Shown: positions 8,746 to 17,095 of the stretch, in pieces
Numbering within the stretch: the first letter of the stretch is position 1
Layout: each line of letters opens with the position of its first letter
Origin: Acetatifactor sp.
GTDB taxonomy: Bacteria; Bacillota; Clostridia; Lachnospirales; Lachnospiraceae
Length of the DNA stretch: 64,000 bases
Assembly: GCA_024695935.1 (NCBI GenBank)
Contig: JAILHH010000011.1
Span: forward strand, 1 to 64,000
Reading direction: 5' to 3'
Notes under the pieces: generated by a model
Told to the model about the DNA's origin: nothing
Databases searched by the model: none
What the model saw: the letters and a program-made list of their open reading frames with translations, nothing else
Made by a program: the position numbers and the translations under genes

Positions 8746-11700
8746 ATGAAAAGGAAAGTGCTAAGCTTAGTGATGGCTCTGCTCATGGTATTAGGGGTGA
8801 TGCCTGCAATGGAGTCTGAAGCTGCTACAACGGGACAGTACACAAATCCCCTTATGAACGGTGCTGACCCCACGATCGTCAGAGGGGATGACGGATATTT
8901 TTATTCCGGATTCGGAACGGATAACGATATCTACATTAAGAGAAGTGAATCTCTGCTCGGGTTATCCACTGCAGAGAGTCATCTGGTGTGGGACAATCCA
9001 AACACCGGAAACCCTGATAACAACAGCAATTATTACATCTGGGGACCTTATATTTACAGAATAGACGGTGCCTGGTATATCTATTACACATCAAGCACGG
9101 AGAATGATTTCGGATACGGACATCCTTCATGCTATGTGCTCGAGAACACATCTGAAGACCCTTTCAAAGGAGAATGGCATTTAAAGGGATCAAACACAAA
9201 CGTGGATGATTTTGAGGGTAATGCCACAGAGAAAGCGGGCCTTATGAACACCGAGAGCTATGGACTTGCCTGCGGTGTGATCTCCATCGGCGGAGAGATC
9301 TATTTTACCTATACAAAATACGATTATTATGCAAACGAGCCCGGACACACAAAATTTAATGAGTGCCCCACCATCGTAAAAATGGAAAATCCCTGGACTT
9401 TGACAGGTCCTGAGTGTACAGTGGCTCGCCCTACATACGACTGGGAAAAACACGGCGATAACATTGACGAAGGCTGTGCGGTTGTGGAGCACGACGGAAA
9501 GGTTTATTTTGCTTATTCCGTAAGCTCATTTACAAATGACAATTATGGAGTAGGTCTGTCAGTTTGTGACCTTTCAACCGACGTGATGGATGAAAACAAT
9601 TGGAAAAAGAGCACGACACCCATCGTGTCAAGATCCGATGAAAATGCATCCTTCGGACCCGGTTCGCCTCTTTTTGTAAAGAGTCCCGACGGAACAGAGG
9701 ACTGGCTCATCTACCACGGAGGCCCTATCGGCGGTCAGACAAGCACGGACAGAAGAGTTCGCGCCCAGATCATCAACTGGACCGATGACGGACAGATAAG
9801 TCTGGGAATCCCTTCTAATCCTGATACAGTCCTGGATTTCCCTTCAGGTGAGATAAAAAGCGATGTATATGAGGCAGAGGATGCAGACTATGACAATGTG
9901 ACCAAAAAGCTCTTTAACAATACGGCAAAAGCATCCGGATCAGGATATATGCAGTATGACTTGGCCGGTACCGGTTACGTGGAATTTACAGTTGATTCAA
10001 ATTCTGCGGGACTCTATGCCCTTGGATTCAGATACAATAACACAGGTGATACGGCAGAAGCTTTAGTTACTGTAAACGGAGCAGATCAGAGAACTGTATC
10101 CTTTGAAAAAAATGCAAACTTCAAGGTGGATCTGGACATCAAGAAGGTCTACAACGTGATGCTTCAGGAAGGCACAAACACAATACGCGTTAGCGTTCCC
10201 GGACCTTCCACATTAAACCTTGATACAATGATCGTTACAAAGACCGTGAAATACGAAGCCGAGGAGGCTGAACTTTTAAACGGTGCTTTTGTGGAAAATT
10301 CAGATCATGCCGGTGGCATGTACAACGAAAATGCCACGGTTAAATTTAATGTAAACGTTCCCACGACTGGTTATTATGCCGTGAATTTAAGATATGCTGA
10401 CGGCTTTAGTGTATCTGACGGAGCAAAATATGCCACTGTTTTTGTAAACGGCGAGGAAGTAAAGAAAGCGCAGTTTTTCCCCACAGGTTCATGGAATACA
10501 TTCGGTACCAGGATCGACAACCTTTATCTTAATGCCGGAGACAACACTATCGCCTATGTCAATGTAAAGGATAACGGTGCAAACACAGGTGATGTAAATT
10601 ATGATTTCATTACAGTGACAGAGGCCGTGACTCACACATATAAAGCTGAAGCAGCAGACGAAGAGATCACAGAGATTCCTGATGAAACTGTGCCTGAGGA
10701 GCAGCCGGATGCAGAACCTGAAAATACAGAGCCTTCTGAAAGCGAACAGGTTTCTGATGATACAGTGTCTGCAGGTGATGTGGAAAGCGCAGAGCCTGTT
10801 ACTGTGACATACGAGGGAGAGACAGCTGAACTTATAAACGGAGCATTCGTTGAAGGCGGCGACCATGTAGGCGGAATGTATAACGGATTTGCGGCTGTCA
10901 AATTCCATGTAAATGTCGAAGAGGACGGTATATATGCCGTAGAGGTAGGATATGCAAACGGTCATGAAAGTGACTCGAAAAAAACCGCAGTGTACGTAAA
11001 CGGTGAGATGATAAGCGCTGTTGACCTTCCATATACCGGACCATGGAATACATGGAGCAGCTTTTCTTTAAATCTTCCCTTGACTGCCGGAGAGAACATA
11101 ATCTCATTTGTAAATGACAGAGATTCTCTGGGACTTGCAGGCGATGTAAATTATGACCGCCTGACAGTTACTGCACCGAAGATTGGTGATTTAGATTCCC
11201 GCGTGCAGACAGTAAGATATGAGGCAGAGCTTTCGGGATTGTCAAACGGAGCAGTCTCTGAGACAAACAATGCGGGCTTTTCCGCAGTGGGCTTTGCGGG
11301 AGGAATGTATAACAGCAATGCGACGGTAAGCTATAAAGTTTATGCGCCTGCAAAGGGAAAATACAATATTGGCATAGGATATGCAAACGGAAACGGTACA
11401 AAGTACGGACAGTTATATGTTAACGGAGCATTTGTAAAGGAAGCTGAGCTTCCCACATCCGGAGGATGGTCATCATACACATCAGTCACAACAGATGTTG
11501 ATCTGGAAGAGGGCGTAAATTCCATATCACTTGCAAATCTGCAGAATGAAACCGGAAATACCGGAGATGTAAATTACGATTATCTGGAACTTGTTTTACC
11601 GGCTGTTGAGGTTATAAATGATGAACCCGAGCCGGTTGTAACAGAGCCTGAATCAGATCCTGCGGAAGAAGTAAGTGAAGAGACCGGCGATGAGAACGGT

Positions 11701-14409
11701 GAAACAACAGATCCATTAAAGACAGTTGCGGTTTGGAACGTGGCAGTTGAAAGTGAAGCACTCTATGATGTGACTATCAACTATTCAAACGATTCCGAGA
11801 GTGGAATATATTCACTGTTTGTGGGCGATGAAAAGAAGGCGGATGTAAAACTTGAAAGCGGCAGAAAAACAGAGACTGTGGCTGTAAAGTTAAATGCCGG
11901 ATCAAATGAGATAAAGCTGGTAAACAGCAATGTGAATGCAGATCCTAATGTTGGCGATATCCACCTGTCAAGGCGTATTCCCTGGTATTATCAGGCAGAA
12001 AATGCCACGCTTAAAGGCGTAAGCCAGATGAATGATCATCTCTACTACGACGGAACCGGATTCGTAGGAGGATTTGAAGACGATGGAGATTCCGTATCAT
12101 TTTTAACAAAAGTGTCTTATAGCGGAACTCATACGGTTTCACTTAAGTATTCCGGAGCATGGTCAAATGATATAACAATTTCCATGTATATAAACGGACA
12201 GAAGGTAAAGCAGCTCTCATTATCACCCACATCAAGCTGGGATTCATGGAATGAAGCTACAGAGAAAGTGTACTTAAGAGCAGGGAAAAATACGGTTGAA
12301 TTCAAGAGAGATGGTGGAGACAGCGGTAATTTCAACATTGATGAGTGCGTAGTTGACAAATATTCAACAGGTGAAACTACTGCAGAAGTCGGAAAACTCA
12401 TCTCCGGAGAAGTATATGTGATCAGAGACAAAAACAGTTCCCTTGTGGCAGATATCGACGGATACTCACCCGATGCGGGAAGAGAAGTTCATCTGTGGTA
12501 CTACCTTGGAAACAACAATCAGAAATGGAAATTGGTGGACCTTGGAAACGGATACTACTCATTTAAGGGTACTTACGGCAGCAAGAGGATCACGATCGCA
12601 GATGACCTGAGAGCCTTTACTGCCGATGAAAACTCAGAAGATCTCGGACAGCAGTGGAAGCTTGAAAAGGTAGGAGACTATTATAAACTTATAAACAGAA
12701 AATACAGCGCAGGAGGAACCGAGAAGGTTCTAACTGTAAAGGATGACTCAAAGGCTGCAGGTGCAAGCTTTACATTGGAGGCATACGATGGCAGGGATTC
12801 TCAGCTGTTTTCAGTTGATGGAGGACTTCGCCATACTACTACTGAAGTCAGAGAAATTCAGAATGTTTTGAGGGCTGAGGATTTTGCCGCATACGGCAGT
12901 CAGTACGTATTGGTTGATCCGGTAATCCCTGAGGCATATGATCCTTATACAACTGTAAATGACGGAATGGATCTCAGATACGAAGCTGCAAAAGCAACCC
13001 TTTCCGACGGAGCCAGAGTTGAGGATGAACATTCAGGATTCTTGTCAAGTACCGGTTACGTCGGAGGCATGTATAACGGAAATGCTGCCATAACATTTAA
13101 AGTAAACGTTGAAACTCCCGGTAATTATACTGTGAGCCTCGGATATTGTAACGGCTTTGGAGAAAGCAAGAAGGCAGCTACATTTGTAAACGGTGAGGCT
13201 GTGGAAGGAACAGCTCTTGCACCCACAGGTTCATGGGATACATGGGGCAAAACCACATTTACTCTTGATCTTAACAGCGGTGTAAATACCATCGTATTTA
13301 TGAACAAAGCAGAGCTTACTGACGGTATAAAGGGTGATGTAAATTACGACTATATGGACATTTCAAAATATCCCAATACCGTAGTTGCGGAGGAATCACT
13401 GTTCACATCCGCAGGTGAAAACACAAAGCATTTCGAGGCTGAGGAGGCCACTCTTTTAGGAGGAGCATTCCTTGCAACAGATCATCATGACTATTCCGGA
13501 GACGGATTCGTTGGCGGAATGTACAACGGAAGTGCAAAGGTATGCCTCAACGTAAATGCTGAGGAAGCAGGCCTCTACAGATTCAATATCAGATATGCAA
13601 ACGGATTCGGAACCGATGTTGAGGACAAGGCGGCAGCAGTACAGGTAAACGGAAAGTTTACAGAAGCGCTTGTGTTTGACAGAACAGGCTCTTGGGATAA
13701 CTGGGGAACCGCATCCATCGACATTTACCTGAACGAAGGAATGAGCACAGTAGCATTTGCAAACAGCTCTTCTCTTGCAGGACATGCAGGTGATGTTAAC
13801 TACGATTACATCGAAGTCAGCAAAGCTACAGAGGCGGATGATGAACCGGACGAAGAGACACCCGCAGAAACTGAAGATCCTGACGAAGAGATACCTGACG
13901 AAGAGACACCTGCCGAAGAGACACCTGCCGGAAACGCTCCTTCGGGAAATACTCCCTCAGGAAACACACATGCAGGTAATAATTCTGGTTCTTCAAACGG
14001 ACATGCCAATGCTTCGGAGCAAAGAAATGTTTCTCCATTGCAGAATTTTGTTCGGGAGATCTTAAACAATACACCGTTTGAAGGCAGATCCGTACGAGAC
14101 AGAGTAAATGTTACGGAAGAGATCGCAAATGAGCTCCCTATAGTGGATGAGGCTGCAAATGAAGAAGCCGATCCGGAAGATGCGCTTACAAATGAAGAGA
14201 ACATAAATGTTCCGGATGAAACCGTTCCCGAGGGTGACACCTTTGATGGCGAGGATGAGAGCACTTCGGTGGGGGATGAAAATGTTCCCACGGATGCGGC
14301 TGTCGAAGGCAGAAGCGGTGTGGTAACAGTCGCTCTTGTAGCGGTATTTGCCCTTGCAGCAGCTGTGGCAGCAGGACTGTATGGCTATTTTAGAAAAAAG
14401 CGTGTCTAG
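8746..14409 (+). CDS. Giant cell-surface GH43 glycosidase with multiple CBM-like modules, ricin lectin and membrane anchor
   Basis: This 1887-aa surface enzyme probably attacks arabinose- or xylose-containing plant polysaccharide. A signal peptide precedes a GH43 five-bladed propeller (about 28-365) with ADPTIVRGDDGYFYSGFG carrying the expected catalytic Asp, and NIDEGCAVVEHDG the probable acid Glu. A first CBM-like module (about 375-495) is followed by repeated CBM35/CBM6-like modules starting near residues 502, 688, 823, 1080, 1409 and 1561. A shorter degenerate one lies near 985-1070. The signature GGMYN recurs in most, and each ends in a GDVNYD-like strand. A ricin-type lectin (about 1218-1355) interrupts the series. 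A Pro/Glu/Thr-rich linker leads to a C-terminal membrane helix (about 1858-1880) and FRKKRV tail, without an LPXTG motif. ATG 8746 is chosen because GGAGG lies just upstream, inside the alternative 8734 start. Confidence 0.9.
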   Translation: MKRKVLSLVMALLMVLGVMPAMESEAATTGQYTNPLMNGADPTIVRGDDGYFYSGFGTDNDIYIKRSESLLGLSTAESHLVWDNPNTGNPDNNSNYYIWGPYIYRIDGAWYIYYTSSTENDFGYGHPSCYVLENTSEDPFKGEWHLKGSNTNVDDFEGNATEKAGLMNTESYGLACGVISIGGEIYFTYTKYDYYANEPGHTKFNECPTIVKMENPWTLTGPECTVARPTYDWEKHGDNIDEGCAVVEHDGKVYFAYSVSSFTNDNYGVGLSVCDLSTDVMDENNWKKSTTPIVSRSDENASFGPGSPLFVKSPDGTEDWLIYHGGPIGGQTSTDRRVRAQIINWTDDGQISLGIPSNPDTVLDFPSGEIKSDVYEAEDADYDNVTKKLFNNTAKASGSGYMQYDLAGTGYVEFTVDSNSAGLYALGFRYNNTGDTAEALVTVNGADQRTVSFEKNANFKVDLDIKKVYNVMLQEGTNTIRVSVPGPSTLNLDTMIVTKTVKYEAEEAELLNGAFVENSDHAGGMYNENATVKFNVNVPTTGYYAVNLRYADGFSVSDGAKYATVFVNGEEVKKAQFFPTGSWNTFGTRIDNLYLNAGDNTIAYVNVKDNGANTGDVNYDFITVTEAVTHTYKAEAADEEITEIPDETVPEEQPDAEPENTEPSESEQVSDDTVSAGDVESAEPVTVTYEGETAELINGAFVEGGDHVGGMYNGFAAVKFHVNVEEDGIYAVEVGYANGHESDSKKTAVYVNGEMISAVDLPYTGPWNTWSSFSLNLPLTAGENIISFVNDRDSLGLAGDVNYDRLTVTAPKIGDLDSRVQTVRYEAELSGLSNGAVSETNNAGFSAVGFAGGMYNSNATVSYKVYAPAKGKYNIGIGYANGNGTKYGQLYVNGAFVKEAELPTSGGWSSYTSVTTDVDLEEGVNSISLANLQNETGNTGDVNYDYLELVLPAVEVINDEPEPVVTEPESDPAEEVSEETGDENGETTDPLKTVAVWNVAVESEALYDVTINYSNDSESGIYSLFVGDEKKADVKLESGRKTETVAVKLNAGSNEIKLVNSNVNADPNVGDIHLSRRIPWYYQAENATLKGVSQMNDHLYYDGTGFVGGFEDDGDSVSFLTKVSYSGTHTVSLKYSGAWSNDITISMYINGQKVKQLSLSPTSSWDSWNEATEKVYLRAGKNTVEFKRDGGDSGNFNIDECVVDKYSTGETTAEVGKLISGEVYVIRDKNSSLVADIDGYSPDAGREVHLWYYLGNNNQKWKLVDLGNGYYSFKGTYGSKRITIADDLRAFTADENSEDLGQQWKLEKVGDYYKLINRKYSAGGTEKVLTVKDDSKAAGASFTLEAYDGRDSQLFSVDGGLRHTTTEVREIQNVLRAEDFAAYGSQYVLVDPVIPEAYDPYTTVNDGMDLRYEAAKATLSDGARVEDEHSGFLSSTGYVGGMYNGNAAITFKVNVETPGNYTVSLGYCNGFGESKKAATFVNGEAVEGTALAPTGSWDTWGKTTFTLDLNSGVNTIVFMNKAELTDGIKGDVNYDYMDISKYPNTVVAEESLFTSAGENTKHFEAEEATLLGGAFLATDHHDYSGDGFVGGMYNGSAKVCLNVNAEEAGLYRFNIRYANGFGTDVEDKAAAVQVNGKFTEALVFDRTGSWDNWGTASIDIYLNEGMSTVAFANSSSLAGHAGDVNYDYIEVSKATEADDEPDEETPAETEDPDEEIPDEETPAEETPAGNAPSGNTPSGNTHAGNNSGSSNGHANASEQRNVSPLQNFVREILNNTPFEGRSVRDRVNVTEEIANELPIVDEAANEEADPEDALTNEENINVPDETVPEGDTFDGEDESTSVGDENVPTDAAVEGRSGVVTVALVAVFALAAAVAAGLYGYFRKKRV

Positions 14410-14438
14410 GACCTTGAAAAAGTAAATAAGTTATAGTA

Positions 14439-14466
14439 AAAAAGGCTTGAAACCAAGCCTTTTTTA
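14439..14466 (+). terminator. Terminator of the GH43 gene
   Basis: GGCTTG at 14444-14449 pairs with CAAGCC at 14454-14459, flanked by A and T runs. Its loop region carries the -35 box of the next promoter. Confidence 0.85.
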
Positions 14467-14475
14467 TGTTATATT
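14447..14475 (+). promoter_or_regulatory. Sigma-A promoter of the rpsF-ssb-rpsR operon
   Basis: TTGAAA (14447-14452), a 17-nt spacer and TATATT (14470-14475) form a strong housekeeping promoter embedded in the preceding terminator. Transcription would begin near 14482 and give a leader of about 65 nt. Confidence 0.75.
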
Positions 14476-14502
14476 AATCAACTGTGATATATCAATTTCC
14501 TT

Positions 14503-14522
14503 GCTCACGTCAGATCGTGGGC
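14503..14522 (+). promoter_or_regulatory. Leader hairpin, possible S6:S18 autoregulatory site
   Basis: GCTCACG (14503-14509) pairs with CGTGGGC (14516-14522) around a 6-nt loop, 12 nt upstream of the AGGAGG of rpsF. rpsF leaders in many bacteria contain an RNA bound by the S6:S18 complex for feedback control. Position and operon content fit that role, but I cannot confirm the specific consensus. Confidence 0.45.
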
Positions 14523-14546
14523 CAGAGACCAAAAGGAGGTAACATA

Positions 14547-14837
14547 ATGAACAAGTATGAATTAGCCGTTGTTGTCGGTGCTAATATCGAAGACGATGCA
14601 AGAACAGCAGTAGTTGATAAGGCAAAAGCTCTTGTGGAAAGATTTGGCGGCAACATCACAGAAGTAAAGGACGAAGGCAAGAAGAAGCTTGCTTACGAGA
14701 TCCAGAAGCAGAGAGAGGCTTTCTACTACTTCATCGAATTCGAGGCAGAGGGTTCAGCAATCGCTGAGATCGAAAGCCGTATGAGAATTGCAGATGGCGT
14801 TCTTAGATACTTATGCGTTAGACAGGACGAGGCATAA
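14547..14837 (+). CDS. rpsF: 30S ribosomal protein S6
   Basis: This 96-aa protein has the S6 pattern: MNKYELAVVV at the start and ending RIADGVLRYLCVRQDE. S6 binds 16S rRNA as a dimer with S18, whose gene closes this operon. The start at 14547 follows AAAGGAGG by the usual distance; the longer frame from 14484 runs through the leader hairpin and is not used. It is first in rpsF-ssb-rpsR, a classic bacterial order. Confidence 0.96.
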   Translation: MNKYELAVVVGANIEDDARTAVVDKAKALVERFGGNITEVKDEGKKKLAYEIQKQREAFYYFIEFEAEGSAIAEIESRMRIADGVLRYLCVRQDEA

Positions 14838-14856
14838 ATAGAAAGCGAGAAAAAAT

Positions 14857-15312
14857 ATGAATAAAGTTATTCTTATGGGAAGGTTAACACGTGATCCCGA
14901 GGTTAGATACTCACAGGGTGGTGAGTCATCACTTGCTATTGCAAGATATTCTCTTGCAGTAGACAGAAGACAGTCAAGAAACAATGGAGGAGATGAGCAG
15001 ACAGCTGATTTTATCAACTGTGTTGCATTTGGAAGAACAGCTGAGTTTGCAGAAAAATATCTCCACAAAGGAACAAAGATTGCCGTTACCGGACGTATTC
15101 AGACCGGCAGCTACACCAATAAGGACGGACAGCGTGTTTACACAACGGAAGTTGTTGTTGAGGAACATGAATTTTGTGAGAGCAGAAATGCTTCTTCAAA
15201 TTCAGGTGGTAACGACGGTTTCTCGGGCGGCAGCCAGCAGGCTCCTATGGGAGCGGCAGATGGCTTCATGAACATTCCCGACGGAATTGACGAAGAATTA
15301 CCATTTAACTAA
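14857..15312 (+). CDS. ssb: Single-stranded DNA-binding protein
   Basis: This 151-aa SSB coats single-stranded DNA in replication and repair. The OB-fold (about 1-110) starts MNKVILMGRLTRDPEVRYS and has TADFINCVAFGRTAEFAEKYL. A Gly/Ser/Asn-rich linker leads to the acidic tip DEELPFN, the docking peptide for replication partners. It lies 19 nt after rpsF and 25 nt before rpsR. Confidence 0.96.
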   Translation: MNKVILMGRLTRDPEVRYSQGGESSLAIARYSLAVDRRQSRNNGGDEQTADFINCVAFGRTAEFAEKYLHKGTKIAVTGRIQTGSYTNKDGQRVYTTEVVVEEHEFCESRNASSNSGGNDGFSGGSQQAPMGAADGFMNIPDGIDEELPFN

Positions 15313-15337
15313 GTTTAATGAATAGGAGGCAACCCAA

Positions 15338-15601
15338 ATGGCTTTCAATAAAGGCGATAAGACCGATGCTCCTGTAAGGAGAAAAGGCGGACTTCACAGA
15401 AGAAAAAAAGTTTGCGTATTCTGTGGCAAAGATAATACAATTGATTACAAGGATACAGCTAAGTTAAAGAGATACGTATCAGAGAGAGGAAAGATCCTTC
15501 CTCGTCGTATCACAGGTAACTGCGCAAAGCATCAGAGAGCTCTCACAGTAGCTATTAAGCGTGCGCGTCACCTTGCACTTATGCCTTACGTACAGGATTA
15601 A
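15338..15601 (+). CDS. rpsR: 30S ribosomal protein S18
   Basis: This 87-aa basic protein carries [15 protein letters not shown], then [16 protein letters not shown] and [13 protein letters not shown], as in S18. The CVFCG pair belongs to the zinc-binding form of the protein. A GGAGG ribosome site precedes ATG 15338. It is last in its operon and followed by a strong terminator. Confidence 0.96.
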   Translation: MAFNKGDKTDAPVRRKGGLHRRKKVCVFCGKDNTIDYKDTAKLKRYVSERGKILPRRITGNCAKHQRALTVAIKRARHLALMPYVQD

Positions 15602-15621
15602 TCAATATCATATGGTTATTC

Positions 15622-15658
15622 AAAACACCTTTTGGAAAATTCCAAAAGGTGTTTTTTT
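15622..15658 (+). terminator. Terminator of rpsF-ssb-rpsR
   Basis: ACACCTTTTGGAA (15625-15637) pairs with TTCCAAAAGGTGT (15640-15652), followed by a T run to 15658. A near copy follows the next gene at 16685-16726. Confidence 0.92.
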
Positions 15659-15856
15659 AATATCATTCGTATGTTATAATGAGGCATAAGCAATTTTCCT
15701 AAAGAATCATTTAAATCTGTATTATCTTTAACGTTCTGATTTTTCTCTTATGAAATTCTTGCTTATTAATCCACAAATAATATAAGCAGGAATGGCAGAA
15801 AGAGATTTTATGTTTTCTTTTTATCTTAATTCCTGCAAAATTGAAAGGAGTAATTG

Positions 15857-16669
15857 ATGGAAAGAAAACGAATGAAGCAGTACAAGGAACTGAAATTCAA
15901 TGATGATTTCATGTTCGGAAAGGTAATGGAGGACAAAAACCTGTGCCGGGAAGTGCTGGAGTGCTTATTGGAACGGGAGATAGGGGAGATCAGCGAGATT
16001 CAGCCCCAACGGGAATTCAGGTACACATCCGATGGGAAGCCGGTTAGGCTTGATGTTTATAACAAGGACGAGAATGATGTGATATATGATGCCGAAATGG
16101 AAAACCTGAACCATAAAACCGTAAAAGCACATGAGCTTCCAAAAAGGAGCCGTTTCTATCAGAGCGCGATAGATATTGACTATATGAATCGTGGAAATAT
16201 GTACTATAATCTCCCGGACAGTAATATTATATTTATTTGTACCTTTGATCCTTTTGGCAAGAATATGGCAAAGTATACATTCAGAGCCGGTTGTGATGAA
16301 GCACAGGATGTTGCGCTTGAAGATGGAGCGGTAAGGATATTTTTTAACGGTTGTTATGAGGGCGATGATATATCTGATGAACTCAGAGCATTTTATCAGT
16401 ATTTGAGGACAGGTCAGGCCTGTAACGAATTGACGAAAAAGATAGACGCAGCTGTTGACAAAGGGAGAAAGAACGAAGTCTGGAGGACACAGTATATGAA
16501 AGAATGGGTTATTTATCAGGATGCCAAAGCCGAAGGCCGAGAGGAAGAGCGAATAGAGATAGTCGAAGGTTTGCTTGCGCGTGGAAAGACACCTGAGGAA
16601 ATATCGGATTTTATCGGATATCCGCTTGATATGATCCTGGAGATGAAGGAAAAACTTGAACAGCGTTAA
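15857..16669 (+). CDS. Rpn/PD-(D/E)XK nuclease-family putative transposase
   Basis: This 270-aa protein belongs to the Rpn (recombination-promoting nuclease) family, often annotated as PD-(D/E)XK transposase. Near the N-terminus it has ELKFNDDFMFGKVMED. The nuclease core is recognisable at about residues 70-90: VRLDVYN, then VIYDAEMEN, giving the D...ExE metal-binding triad. The C-terminus (about 230-270) is a charged helical EEISDFIGYPLDMILEMKE element common in this family. E. coli relatives cleave DNA and raise RecA-independent recombination. ATG 15857 is favoured over TTG 15854, with AAAGGAG six bases upstream. Inverted ends typical of insertion sequences were not found. Instead the gene is bracketed by two nearly identical hairpins. 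Confidence 0.8.
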   Translation: MERKRMKQYKELKFNDDFMFGKVMEDKNLCREVLECLLEREIGEISEIQPQREFRYTSDGKPVRLDVYNKDENDVIYDAEMENLNHKTVKAHELPKRSRFYQSAIDIDYMNRGNMYYNLPDSNIIFICTFDPFGKNMAKYTFRAGCDEAQDVALEDGAVRIFFNGCYEGDDISDELRAFYQYLRTGQACNELTKKIDAAVDKGRKNEVWRTQYMKEWVIYQDAKAEGREEERIEIVEGLLARGKTPEEISDFIGYPLDMILEMKEKLEQR

Positions 16670-16684
16670 TAAGAATTATAAGAG

Positions 16685-16726
16685 AAACACCTTTTGGAAG
16701 AGATTCCAAAGGGTGTTTTGTTTTTG
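16685..16726 (+). terminator. Terminator after the Rpn gene, near copy of the rpsR terminator
   Basis: AACACCTTTTGGAA pairs with TTCCAAAGGGTGTT across a 4-nt loop and is followed by T-rich sequence. The arms almost equal those of the hairpin at 15622-15658. Confidence 0.85.
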
Positions 16727-16802
16727 TGGAAAAGGCACTTATTGTTAGTTTCCGGCAAAAATGGTTGGAAATTGATTCATTTTATCCAAAATCAAAAAAA
16801 TG

Positions 16803-16831
16803 TTGACATACTGAATGATGAGTAGTAATAT
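16803..16831 (+). promoter_or_regulatory. Canonical sigma-A promoter of the sulfur operon
   Basis: A perfect TTGACA (16803-16808), a 17-nt spacer and TAATAT (16826-16831) put the transcript start near 16838. That gives a leader of about 258 nt before the first structural gene. Confidence 0.85.
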
Positions 16832-16900
16832 ACAATCATCCTATTCATATATGATTAGTAGGAAATGAAAAACAAGTGTCAGATCGGAAGGAAAAGGATC

Positions 16901-17020
16901 ATGAGAACAGCACAGATCACAACATTTTCATATGTATTCGGAATGCAGATGTGTAGCATGTGCATGTGTGGTTGCTGTACGAAAAAAGAACAGATAAAAA
17001 TGCGCCTATGTAAATCCTGA
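16901..17020 (+). CDS. Cys/Met-rich 39-aa leader peptide (probable attenuator)
   Basis: A 40-codon frame begins at ATG 16901 with AAGGA eight bases upstream. Residues 17-26 read MCSMCMCGCC, and a sixth Cys is at 37. Five Cys codons fall within nine codons, with Met interleaved. Its stop lies 18 nt before a strong intrinsic terminator, and the operon below handles organic sulfur. This arrangement matches leader-peptide attenuators such as trp and his, here probably sensing charged tRNA-Cys. Poly-cysteine leader frames are known in actinobacteria, but I know of none described for this group. A role as a metal-binding small protein cannot be excluded. Confidence 0.65.
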   Translation: MRTAQITTFSYVFGMQMCSMCMCGCCTKKEQIKMRLCKS

Positions 17021-17038
17021 GGATCTGAAATGATGTAA

Positions 17039-17064
17039 GCAGGTGATGGGCACCTGCTTTTTTT
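17039..17064 (+). terminator. Leader terminator (attenuator) before the ATC hydrolase gene
   Basis: GCAGGTG (17039-17045) and CACCTGC (17051-17057) form a perfect 7-bp stem with a 5-nt loop and a T run to 17064. It lies after the leader peptide and 32 nt before the first structural gene. A possible competing helix is TCAGATC (16879-16885) with GATCTGA (17022-17028), 7 bp and perfect. CGCCT inside the leader frame could also pair with AGGTG of the terminator arm. The switching scheme is inference. Confidence 0.8.
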
Positions 17065-17095
17065 ATGCTATAAATCAAAAAAAGGGAGAGAGGAA

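Noticed and set aside
15857-16669. Complete insertion sequence
   Set aside because: No terminal inverted repeats with target duplication were found. The flanking hairpins are terminators in the same orientation, not inverted ends of an element.
16901-17020. Cys-rich bacteriocin or RiPP precursor
   Set aside because: No modification, transport or immunity gene is adjacent, and a terminator plus sulfur operon directly follows. A leader peptide explains the arrangement better.
16838-17095. T-box, SAM or other known riboswitch
   Set aside because: No T-box sequence, S-box core or K-turn pattern could be seen. The Cys-rich frame with a terminator accounts for the leader.
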